Below, piece by piece: positions 10,626-20,772 of a DNA stretch of 64,000 bases. A program made the translations under genes and the position numbers. Location: positions 345,001 through 409,000 of the forward strand of contig CAMXCT020004057.1 in NCBI GenBank assembly GCA_947184155.2. Reading direction: 5' to 3'. The notes beneath the pieces are model-generated. The model saw only the letters and a program-made list of their open reading frames with translations, was not told the DNA's origin and did not search any database. Numbering within the stretch: the stretch's first letter is position 1; each line of letters starts with the position of its first letter. The stretch is from Cladocopium goreaui. Its lineage: Eukaryota; Sar; Dinophyceae; Suessiales; Symbiodiniaceae.

Positions 10626-10756
10626 AGAGAGAGATCAAGCACCTTTCAGTCCATCAGTGGCTTCGCTCTGCCATCCCTGATTCACAACAACCAAGCTCTC
10701 CTATAGGTTTCCTATTTTCGAAACTTCCGCCACCGCCTTGTGCGGTACTACTGTCA
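10626..10756 (-). mobile_element. SINE-like module
   Basis: A 130-base body read from 10756 downward starts GTAGTACCGCACAAGGCGG and ends in CT-rich sequence passing into the tetranucleotide tail. From memory, this module with its tetranucleotide tail recurs in Symbiodiniaceae transcripts and genomes; that cannot be checked here. I see no convincing tRNA-type A and B boxes, so the retroposition mechanism is inferred from the body-plus-tail structure and its sharp edge inside the polymerase gene. Confidence 0.5.
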
Positions 10757-12944
10757 TTCACCAAGGTTTTTAATGCTAAAATGTTTCCATACAATATTTG
10801 CTCTGGCGTAGTCTTTGTCAGTTTTGTTTTCTTAGTATAATTGACTGTAAAATATTCTTTCTTTGGTAGTTTTGTTTCATCAAATTTATCCCATGAGTTC
10901 ATATAGTCATAGGGATATACACCCTTATCAGTCAGTAAATTCAAGTCAATTTTAGATTTAATATATGGGTTGCTGCTTGTATATCTAAAATGCGTTTCCC
11001 AATCTTTCATCTTTTCATTTCCTTCATATTTGTTTAATCTAACTAACTTATCTAGTGACGCTGATAAGAGAGCGAAACTGTCTTTAAACTGGCAAGCGCC
11101 AAATGAAAAGGTTATGAACTTTTCGCTGTTTTGTGCTATTACATCTATTCTCTTGGTTTGGTTAAGTTCTATGTTTAGTTCATTTGCTTTTGCTATGATT
11201 AAGTGGGCGTCATAGTTTTTAATATGAAAGAAAATGGGGATTTTAAAATACTTAAATGAGTAATCCAAATTACATTTTACATGTGCCGCGCCTCTGCATT
11301 TACCACTGAAATGGCAATGGTCTTGGACTTTTGTATCGTCTTCTTGAAATTTCTTACCACAAATGGAGCAGTTTGTAGCGTTTCTAGATTCTGTCTTTTG
11401 TTCGTAAGTCAGTTCATCCATTGGTTCATTAACATTCGTTTTTTCAAAAATATCTTGCTTAATTTCAGTCAGTTTTTCGACAAACTTTTTCATACAATCC
11501 TCACCTCTGTACAAGTATGGTTGGCAAGTATTATAAATCCTGCTTACAACATTCAACGTACAACCGCATGGTTTATGTTCTTGGTAAGCCCTTTATGCCA
11601 TTGTTAGAGTTGGTGGCTAGACATTCAAAATCACCATAGATTACAAAAGGACAAGGCAATTTAGTATTATGCTTTTCGAATTCAATATAAGTGTCTTTAT
11701 CGGGCATCTTTGTTTGTTGTCCCTTTGATGCCATACAACCTTTTTCAAGATGGTTCTTATATGCCTTTTCTGTTTGAAAGGGATTTAAGCAATGGTGACA
11801 GTAGTGTTTCTGTTTTGTATTAGCGTTGCTTTGGCAGTTAAGTAATCTACTTTTGTTTTTTACTAAAACATAGTGATAGTTATTATCTTCATCATAGATT
11901 TTTAACAAATCAATTTCATATTTAGCATTTCTGTTTTTAGTGCCTCTATGTAAGATAATCTTATTATCATTTAGGCAGTCATCAGGTGCAAAAACATTGA
12001 TTGAAATTGATTTATTGTTTTCTTCAAATCTGTCTATATCTCTGTTACCAGATGGGAAATTTACACCATCCCATTTCAAAATATCATTATTTAATAAATT
12101 ATAGTGGAACATTTCCTCTGGGTGATTTTTGCTTATTTTGTCATAGACTACGGATTGAATACAGTATTAAAAGCATTTTTGGTCTTTGTTTTTGATGTTG
12201 ATACATGCCTTTTTTAGTTTAATCCATTGTGGTAATTCAATACATTTACCTTCTCTTGTTGGGTCATATTTATCATAGTGAATGGTTATTGATAAAATCT
12301 TTTTGAACCTTAAATTAGATGTGGAACCTTCTAACTTTTGTATTTGTAATCGGATTTGGATAACACTATCTGTCAATATCTTCTAGTGCTTGTGTCAGTT
12401 CATCTTCATTACTGATATTGAAGCGTGTTGATGGTAAGGCATATACAAGTTCCTCACTTCCTAATTCATTTCCTCCGTCATCATATTCAGGTTTTTCAAA
12501 TAAACCTTCCGTTCTTATGTTAAGTTTCATGCTTCTGTTCTTTCTTAAAAACTCTAAAAATCTTGATTTTTGGTGCGCTATCATTTCCGATCCTCTTTCT
12601 CCTTCAAAGTGTCTGTTGTCCAAAACTATTGAGTTGGCATATCTTCTGAATGCTGATTGAATATCTTTGACCCTAAACTTGTTTCTTATTGCGTGTTTGG
12701 TTAGTAATTGTCTAACCCTTTCTCTACTTACAACATCTGGTGCCTTTTTCATAGCATAACTTCTGTATTCATTAGTTTTCTTTACTGTTAATAGTTTCTT
12801 TGTTAAAACATTAGATATCGGTTTGTCTTTGTTGTATCTAAATCTTTTATCATCTATTATTATGGACTTTAATTCTCTTCTTCCTCTTTTTGGTATTTCT
12901 GCTAAATCATTACTCAATAAATAGTCTATAACTTTTTTCATCAT
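10757..12944 (-). pseudogene. DNA polymerase B, N-terminal half (copy 2)
   Basis: The reading starts at the ATG at 12944 with a basic N-terminal region (about 190 residues, ending near ALPSTRFNIS). After a frameshift near 12370 it gives TIHYDKYDPTREGKCIELP. One TAA sits in KCF*YCIQS near 12167. Then come the CHHC finger, VIYGDFECL, and after a shift near 11575 the HNH-like block CGKKFQEDDTKVQDHCHF with KCNLDYSFKYFKIP, and YPYDYMNSWDKFDETKLP. A last shift near 10850 leads to IKNLGE at 10757. In all it lacks only one or two residues before the C-terminal half at 8826. It is very similar to copy 1 but carries different lesions. Confidence 0.88.
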
Positions 12945-13059
12945 ATAATAGTATATATATATATTGTTTATTTATTTTATTTTTAAGTAGTTTTTTAAAG
13001 TTTTCTATATTTCAATCTTTGAATGTATACTGAAAGAAATAGTATTTTCGAAAATTAGT
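12945..13059. promoter_or_regulatory. AT-rich divergent intergenic region
   Basis: 115 bases between the minus-strand polymerase start and the plus-strand small ORFs. It is extremely AT-rich, with TATATATATATA at about 12952. A divergent promoter is plausible from position only. Confidence 0.35.
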
Positions 13060-13263
13060 ATGGATTGTGTGAAGGATTTGCCTGTTGAAGTGTTGAGTAA
13101 GATTGTGTCTTATAAATCGGAATACCCTGAAAATCAAATATTGCCATATATTGAGGCATTAAAGAGAATACAGAACAAATATAGAATTACTAAAACTCAA
13201 CCAAAAATTACAACATACAGATTAAGAAAGGGAAACAAACCAAAAAAAGTCATTAGACAGTAA
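13060..13263 (+). CDS. Small basic protein of unknown function
   Basis: 67 residues starting at a clear ATG. The N terminus MDCVKDLPVEVLSKIVSY loosely resembles an F-box start (LPxEVLxKI), and the C terminus is basic (KGNKPKKVIRQ). Codon use is AT-rich like the Polinton genes, and it is divergent from the polymerase. It could be a Polinton cargo gene; the F-box idea is weak because the domain would be cut short. The next ORF begins 7 bases after its stop. Confidence 0.4.
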   Translation: MDCVKDLPVEVLSKIVSYKSEYPENQILPYIEALKRIQNKYRITKTQPKITTYRLRKGNKPKKVIRQ

Positions 13264-13269
13264 TGTGTA

Positions 13270-13797
13270 ATGAGAGAAGGTGTGCCATTCAAGATAGACA
13301 GCGTTGAAAAGATGATACTGAAAGAGGAAGACGAGTTGCGTTCTTTGATATATGAAGAAGTAGAAGATAATTTAGATTTTAAAGTGAAACTTAAAGTAAT
13401 GGCGGAAATAATAGCAAGACACCCTGACATATAATACGAACACGAGTTTGAACACCACACTTTAATTGGTATTGTTGATGGTAGTGATGAAAATAACAGT
13501 TTTCTTCCTTTACTTGATTTATCAAAAGAGTTGACGAACGAGATTAGAATAGTCCGACGGCAAATCAAAATCATTGGAATTCAGGCATTTACTTTCAAAC
13601 TTACCATTTTTGGAATATTGAATAACATAATTTTAATAATAACATTCTTGGAATTATGGAATGTTAAAATAGGATCATTAAAGGGTAGGGGGTTATACTT
13701 ATTGTGTAGGGGTTTATACTTATTGTGGTCTATTGTTTTGTTCTTTATGTTGTTCTTTGCTTGGTTTGTTGGTTGTTTTGTTTTGGGTATGGATTGA
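13270..13797 (+). pseudogene. Putative membrane protein with one internal stop
   Basis: From the ATG at 13270 the frame gives 54 residues of acidic helical sequence (MREGVPFKIDSVEKMILK...), one TAA at 13432-13434, then continues in the same frame for about 120 residues. The second part contains two hydrophobic stretches (IFGILNNIILIITFLEL and SIVLFFMLFFAWFVGCFVL), so a two-pass membrane protein would result. I recognise no family. The single stop in an otherwise open frame suggests recent decay or an assembly error. The C-terminal end passes over two TATACTTATTGTG repeats, so its true end is uncertain. Confidence 0.4.
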
Positions 13798-14510
13798 ATG
13801 AGGGAATGATGTCTTTGACTGGTCTGATTTCTATAAAATGGATGAGGTAGAAAGGTTGTAGGTTGTTATGATTTATGAAAATGAATGAGATGATGATATG
13901 GTTAGTAGTGATGAAATTTATGAAAATGAATAAGGGTATGATGAATTGACTGTGATGGTTTTTATGAAATGAATGAGGTAGAGGAAATGGTAGGTGGTTA
14001 TGATTTTATGGAATGAATGAGGTAATTATGTATTGACTGCTGTGACTTTAGAAAATGAATGAGGTAATTATGTATTAACTGCTATGGTTTTAGAAAATGG
14101 ATGAGGTAATTATGTATTGACTGCTATGGTTTTAGAAAATGAATCAGGCAATTATGTATTGACTGCTATGATTTTAGAAAATGAATGCGGTAATTATGTA
14201 TTGACTGCTATGATTTTAGAAAATGAATGCGGTAATTATGTATTGACTGCTATGATTCTAGAAAATGAATGAGGTAATTATGTATTGACTGCTATGATTT
14301 TAGAAAATGGATGAGGTAATTATGTATTGACTGCTATGATTCTAGAAAATGAATGAGGTAATTATGTATTGACTGCTATGATTTTAGAAAATGAATCAGG
14401 TAATTATGTATTGACTGCTATGATTTTTTGAAAATGAATGAGGTAATTATGTATTGACTGCTATGATTTTAGAAAATGAATGAGGTAATTATGCTTTTGA
14501 AACATGGAAG
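13798..14510. repeat. 42-bp minisatellite
   Basis: Regular 42-bp units (GAGGTAATTATGTATTGACTG... ending TAGAAAATGAAT) from about 14015 to 14490, about 11 copies. More degenerate, variable-length relatives occupy 13798-14015. Confidence 0.9.
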
Positions 14511-14759
14511 AGGTAATAGTGTTTTGACTGTTATAATTTTTCATTTAAGTTTTGATATTGTTGAAAAAATGGAGCAAGCAACAATATTAAAAATGACCTT
14601 TTAGACTGCTATGTTTTTTTTGTGAATATTTTTTGAGTTGTTATACTGCTATAATTTAAGTTTAAAAACTTCACTCAATATACCTTTTTAATATTTTTTC
14701 CCCGCACCCCTCGCCCAGCCCCCCATCCAGATCCCCACCCGGTTCCCCATAATAATCAC
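14511..14759. other. No gene seen
   Basis: AT-rich sequence turning abruptly C-rich at 14700. No coding or repeat structure recognised. Confidence 0.4.
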
Positions 14760-14955
14760 ACGGCCGTTCGTGCACACGGCCGTTCGTCCACACAGCCGTT
14801 CGTGCACAACTTCTAACTGTTGTGCACAAAATTCTAACTGACGTGCGCAACTTCTAAGTATCATCCACAACTTCCAAGTGACGTGCGCAACTTCTAACTA
14901 ACGTCCGCAAATTCTAAATGACGTGTAAAACTGGAACTTCTGACATGCACAACTT
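14760..14955. repeat. 20-bp minisatellite
   Basis: Three CGGCCGTTCGTGCACA-type units (14760-14810) pass into six or seven 20-bp units of the form ACTTCTAACTGACGTGCGCA. Confidence 0.75.
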
Positions 14956-16017
14956 TTATATTTGAAAAAACAAACGAGAGTCAAAAACGGACTATAGGCA
15001 CAGCGAAAAACCGAGAAAATGCTGTAGAAACCAATACGAAATGATCCTAAAATGCATTAAGAAAATGGCGGCCGTCTACCAAGCGTGCGCCAACTACTTC
15101 TGCTTGACCGGCTCAACAACGACAGAGCACTGAAGTGGCAAAAGACACTTGCAGATTTTTTGCGCTCTCGAGAAGCCACATGAAATGCAGCGCCCGCATC
15201 AGCAGCAGGTCTGCCAACATGATAGGCACTGGCAATCCACTTACAAGGCAAGTGTCATGTACTGAACAAATCATCAGCATTCAACAGCATTCATGAGAAC
15301 TTGCAATCAGGCATTGAAGCGCAAAACGAATCTTTGCATCAAATAGATAGCTCCCAACCATGCTGAGGTTTTGCAGAGACAATACGTGGGATACAGGGCA
15401 GGAAGAAACAAATAAAAAAAGCTGCATAAGCCAAGCCAGCTCGATCTAAAGTGACCAACTTTGGATAAAAAACTGACATATATGGAGAACTGAATCACTG
15501 CCTCTTGAAGTCTTCGAGCCACAGATGGTTCCTTCAAAATACACTCAAAGCTGCCAGGAGCTATTTAGAAGAATATACTGTCGGTCACAAGTCACGTCTC
15601 GGAATATATTGGATATTTTTTTTTTTGTGGCTTGGGGACAGATTTATTGGAAATCCGTGAAACCGCAGCACGTTATCCTTGGAGTAGTTTTGCTCGAACT
15701 GCTTGTAGAGGATTCGCGGATCCTCCTGGACCTTTCAAGCAATCAGGATCAATCAAGCAAATTGATATACCAATGGATATGCAACCGGACATGCGAATGT
15801 GCATGCAACTGCACTTGAGATTGGCTTGGACCTGGGACCGGAATGCCAGAAGACCGGGCAGTTTAGCTAAGATATAATACGCTAAGATGTTTGGTCAAAA
15901 TTTGGATGTTCTTCATTTGAGACTTCCGCAGAGGACGGAGATCGGGAAAGGAATCCCCCCTGGAGAAACGCTTCCCTGAATTTCTTGTTCTTGCTGGTGC
16001 AAAGAGAAGTAAAAATC
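14956..16017. other. Unassigned DNA
   Basis: No family or repeat recognised. An open frame at 15632-15877 (+) has no known motif and is not called. Confidence 0.35.
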
Positions 16018-16142
16018 GTTATATTATATATATATTTATATTATATTATATTATATTATATTATATTGTATTATGTTATATTGTATTATGTTATATTATA
16101 TTATATTATATTATAATATATTATAATATATATATATACATA
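16018..16142. repeat. TATAT microsatellite
   Basis: About 120 bases of ATATT/TATA repeats. Confidence 0.9.
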
Positions 16143-16803
16143 GGTATTTTGAGACTGAATGTCACTGCAAAAGAGAGCGGCTTCGGGTGCTTTGTGTTTC
16201 AAGTTTCAGGACTTGCCTCAGTACGTGCTTCCTCGAGGTTCATGTCGTGCCTGCAAAGCAACACCTGACTCAGCTTCGAGGAGAGGTCACAAATGGTCAA
16301 AGTTCGCTCCAGGTCACCGTCAAGTAACCATAATTTAGTCCACTGGTGGAATGTAAGCTACTCCCAGCTCTCCCTCATTATACAACTTACTGTCAGCGGT
16401 CTGAGGTAAGAGCAATTAAAGCGACCAACAAGGCCAACACCTCGGCCAAACTAGTTGGTCAATGATAATCAAAGGACCTCATCCTAAGGTAAAAACATCA
16501 GGAAGCAACGGCAAGCTGGGTTTCTGGCAACAATATTTATAATTGCAGATACTGTCGATGTACTTCCCCTCAACAAGACCGTGAGGACAACACTGATTAC
16601 TACAGAGAAGTCAATATCGAGCACTAAGGCCAATTGAATCAATTGATATCGATTCTTATGATTCTTGGTGGACAAAGGCTTTATTCTGATCTGCAAAGAG
16701 TCCGAGCTTTTCGCTCTTTGGTCAAAGAGAGAGCCACTAGCTGGTTCAGCAGGAGTGAGTCCTATTTGAGGGATGCAAACCCCATAGGCTGGCAAGGCAC
16801 ATG
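16143..16803. other. Unassigned DNA
   Basis: No gene, repeat or RNA recognised. Confidence 0.35.
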
Positions 16804-17205
16804 TCAGATATATTGACATCCAAACATTGCTATACAAAACGTCATTCCATCTTGCAACACAAAAACTAAGAGCAATGGACAGTCCTCCTCTTTTCCTTTG
16901 CCGAATGACAAGTTCCGGCTGAAATTTTTGGGCGAATGCGTAGTTGCCGTTTCCACCTCCCTGAAGGTGTTGTTCAGCGTCTGTGCTCCATGTCGAGCGT
17001 GTTTAATGGCCTGATGCCCAGCTGGACCAGTTACCTTCCGACGGCAAAAGTCAATGATTTCTGGCGGAATCGTTCTGAACATGTATGTTTCCACGACAAA
17101 AATATGTTTATTATTATTTCCGAACGTGCTAGAGGCTGCTGGAGTGGACTCACAGTCAATGACATGCACGTAGCACATCAAGCCTGGTGTAGTTGGATTC
17201 CATGC
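16804..17205 (-). other. Possible coding exon, unknown protein
   Basis: On the minus strand a good acceptor-like sequence (TTATTCTTGCAG at about 17206-17217) is followed by an open frame reading PGLMCYVHVIDCESTP and FVVETYMFRTIPPEIIDFC, with a donor-like AAGGTAACT near 17038. The residue mix looks protein-like, but I recognise no family and find no phase-compatible partner exon. It may be chance. Confidence 0.22.
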
Positions 17206-19299
17206 TGCAAGAATAACGCCTTGAAATCGTCACATAGAACAGCGTGGTTCAAATGGTTCAAACCACTGTCTTGGTTTGTTTTTTGTTCTGAAACATCTGT
17301 GCTGCGCAAACAGAGGGTTCATTGTGTATGTTGATGCACCACATGTAAATCAATGCCGAAACTGGCACCACCTTGCAGTCACCCGAAGACTGGTCCTTAG
17401 TCAAATTGAAGGTCTTACGGGACAGCTTCAAGGGACAGTTGTCACAAAAAACTATTAAAAGATTTCACGTGTAAGACGAACTACATATATATACATAAAC
17501 ATTTTACATGTTTTCAGCATTTTCGTCACAATTGTTTGTTTTCCTGCTTTGTAACTTTGGGTTTGCCTCTTCAAATTATTGATTTCATATTTTTTGCAGG
17601 TTTTGCATTCTCAAGTTCGTGTTGTTATTTCATTTTATATAGTTTGTGGATCTTTGCTGCTGCCCTATCCTTTTGCACTTTGGACTCGGACCTTCATAAA
17701 CCAAATGTTTGGTCCAGTTTAAAGCCTTTGGTTTTCTTGCCGACTCGTTTCATTTACCTCAAAAGTGTTCCCTTTCCGTATCGTTTTCAATTTGTGCATC
17801 GTCGTCGTAGTATTTGCATTACCCAGTAAAAACGTTTATATATATACTATATACTATTTGATTTATTTGCTATGGGGCCATTCCAAGATCACACCTGCAA
17901 TACAAGTATACAAGTTGCCAAGGCTCAACACACCAGTCAGCATCAACCACAAAGACTGAAATGTACCTTGGCACATTGACAAAAATCCGCCAAAGTATGA
18001 AAGCTGGGACCGAAGACATCGGTGCAGTAAGCATGTGATGTATTTTTGACTTTTAAATGGATGGGACGGGATGACACATCATTGGCGGAAGGATTCAATA
18101 CATGTTGTCAAATTTCATTTTTTTTCAAGCAATTGTCTGATACTTCAGGCCACCAATGATCAATCAAAAACTACATGTTGGAAGTGACATGCCGATGTTT
18201 TAGTTTCGCTTGTAAGGTACAAAACAGTTGAATCGAAACACCGACGAATTGCAACCAGCATCGTTCTTTGGTGCACGACCAATGGAAGCAACAGAACTGA
18301 GGCAAACACCATAGCCAAAAAATGAAGGACCCTGCAGAAAACAATTTTTGTAGTTGCACAAGGTCACGGGCGGCACAAACACACACGATGCAAAATGCAA
18401 TTTTGACGGCATGGTTTTGTCTAACCCAATATCTGACCTGAAAATGGTCTACGGTTCGGTACCATCAAATGCTGGCCGGCTGGCGCCAACCGGCGGGCGC
18501 TTGCCTCAACATGCGGCGTTCCAACCAAATTAACAACACAGGGAATCGCAGTGTCAAATCTGGAAAAGGCAACGTTTTTTCAAAGAGCACAACTTGGTGT
18601 TTGTGTGTTTTCACGGTTACGCCTGGTTTCAAGTTTCTACGCCGAGGCCATGATTTGATCTGGAAATGTCTGTGCAAAAACATGGACAACCAATAACAGC
18701 AAAAACACACGCGTGTTGTTCGTACAAAACGATTCCAATTACACCATGGTCCATGTCGGTGTTTCGGGATTTTTGACATCGTGGCCATTAGTAATCTGAT
18801 CAATTTCATTGCAGTATGGGTTCACATGTCTTGGTTTTCCTGACAGAACCAACACGATGCCCGCACAAAAAAAATCAAACAACACAACGCGCATGTTCGT
18901 GTTTTCAAGATTTTCAAGTTTGAAAGGTCAAAAAAAAACATAGTCAAAAAAAATAAAAATGTGCGGCAAGTTCCTACCAACGTTTTTATTGTTTTTTGTT
19001 GACACGACTATCCCAATTTCAGAATTTGCAAGTGATACAAGAGGTTCCGCGTTATTACATTACAGTATTATGTTGGTAACAGTCATCATTAATGTTTGGC
19101 GTTGATTGGTGGAACGGTCATGAATCATCGACACGTTTCCCACTACATGTTCTGTTTTAGACCCATGTGATGATGAGCCGGTCGTGCATTGTGCCAAGAT
19201 ATTCCCAAACCTCTTTTTTTCCGGGACAATTTCCTAGTGAAATTGTTTTTTTGGTGGGCCCATTCCATCTAATCATTGCATTGCTACTGCTGCTGCACT
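17206..19299. other. Unassigned DNA
   Basis: A minus-strand open stretch at 17270-17455 contains CDNCPLKLSRKTF, but no further support was found. The rest is AT-rich with poly-A and poly-T runs and no recognisable feature. Confidence 0.3.
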
Positions 19300-19810
19300 T
19301 TAATTAGCAAAGGACCCAAATCGCCCCAGTCCCCAAATAATCCGGCCACTGGCCGTGTGCCCGGCAGAATGCCTCACATCCCTCTCCGAATGAGAACTTG
19401 GGCCGCTGCCCCTACCACAGACTATTCCCCCCCACGACAAGATGGGGCCCCATCGTGACAACATGGCCTCAAGCTGGCCCAACAGTGGAAAGTGGACCTC
19501 GGCCTGGGGCCAGCAGGGTCCCAAAACGGGCCAGCAGGGTCCCAAAACGGGCCATCGTGGTCAGAAGCCAAGTTGGCCCTCCAAAATCTCAGCATGCTGC
19601 CTCTTGGCTTCCAACCGTGCTGTGACCGTTGTGTTTTACAAGGGTTTTGGCCTTTTTGTGCCGCAACCAGGCCGGAACATGTCCCCAACATGGCGCCCCA
19701 TGGCCCCAACAAACCCCAGGATGACATGGGCCCAACTTGGCCCCAAGATGGCCCTCAACATGGCCCAAGCCGGCCTTCACAACCCTCAGCCATCTTGGCA
19801 TGGAAGTGGG
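19300..19810. repeat. GC-rich GGCCCCAA/ACATGGC repeat region
   Basis: Irregular repeats of CAACATGGCCC and two exact tandem copies of CAGCAGGGTCCCAAAACGGGC (19506-19548). The open frames on both strands follow the repeat. Confidence 0.6.
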
Positions 19811-19874
19811 TTTTGCCAGAAATACTTTATTCCCGAGAGCGCCTGCGAAGGGTTCTTCGTAAAAAAGCAGCCGT

Positions 19875-20425
19875 TGTGATACATCTTCACGCCCTCACAT
19901 CTGCAGATCTACATCTTCACACCCTCACACCAGCAGATCTACATCTTCACACCTTCACATCTGCTGATCTACATCTTCACACCCTCACATCTGCTGATCT
20001 ACATCTTCACACCCTCACATCTGCTGATCTACATTTGAAAAAACCTCACATCTGCTGATCTACATCTACACACCCTCACATCTGCTGAATACATCTTCAC
20101 ACCCTCACATCTGCTGATCTACATCTTCACGCCCTCACATCTGCAGGTCTACATCTTCACACCCTCACATCTGCTGATCTACATCTTCACGCCCTCACAT
20201 CTGCAGGTCTACATCCTCACACCCTCACATCTGCAGATCTACATCTTCACACCCTCACACCAGCAGATCTACATTTTCACACCCTCACATCTGCTGATCT
20301 ACATTTCACACCCTCACATCTGCAGGTCTACGTCTTCACACCCTCACATCTGCAGATCTACATCTTCACACCCTCACACCAGCAGATCTACATTTTCACG
20401 CCCTCACATCTGCAGATCTAGTTAT
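19875..20425. repeat. 30-bp minisatellite
   Basis: About 18 copies of a 30-bp unit, TCTACATCTTCACACCCTCA plus CATCTGCTGA, with variants CAGCAG and CTGCAG. Confidence 0.92.
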
Positions 20426-20772
20426 TTCACCTACAGCAAAACAGCCGCACCGACCACTCAATCAAATACTGGCCCGCCACACATATTATAAGCCCTAGAC
20501 ACTACACTATATATATCCCACACCATATTCATAAACAGACACTAAGGGATACGCCGTCGCAAAAATCCAAACGCTTTCGTCGTCATCAATGAAAAATAAG
20601 TGTCGTGGAAAATCACGTGCAGCAAAGCATAAACGATCACGAAAGGACATCAGTGAACATGTACTACACAAAAATCAAATCAAGCAATCTCCAAAACGAT
20701 CATGCACGCAGAATTGGGACCACGCCTTTTTTCCAAATCGGGGCTGTTGTCGGACCTCCCCGTTCTCTCCCC
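20426..20772. other. Spacer downstream of the retroelement
   Basis: Includes a small basic open frame at 20589-20792 (+; MKNKCRGKSRAAKHKRSRKD) with no family assignment, overlapping the 3' end of the minus-strand RNase H. TATATATAT at 20509-20516 could be a promoter element for it. Not called as a gene. Confidence 0.3.

Noticed and set aside
92-12170. Reassigned stop codon (TAA read as Gln) in the Polinton genes
   Set aside because: In-frame TAA codons stand at positions expected to hold Gln, Lys and Glu, and each is a sense codon in the other copy. Frameshifts are also present. This is ordinary decay.
17280-17458. LamG-like domain (NWHHLAVTR on +)
   Set aside because: One short motif only, no surrounding domain, and the opposite strand looks equally protein-like.
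19398-20058. ORFs of 145 and 188 codons on +
   Set aside because: They cover the GGCCCCAA repeat and then the 30-bp minisatellite (a multiple of three); no domain.
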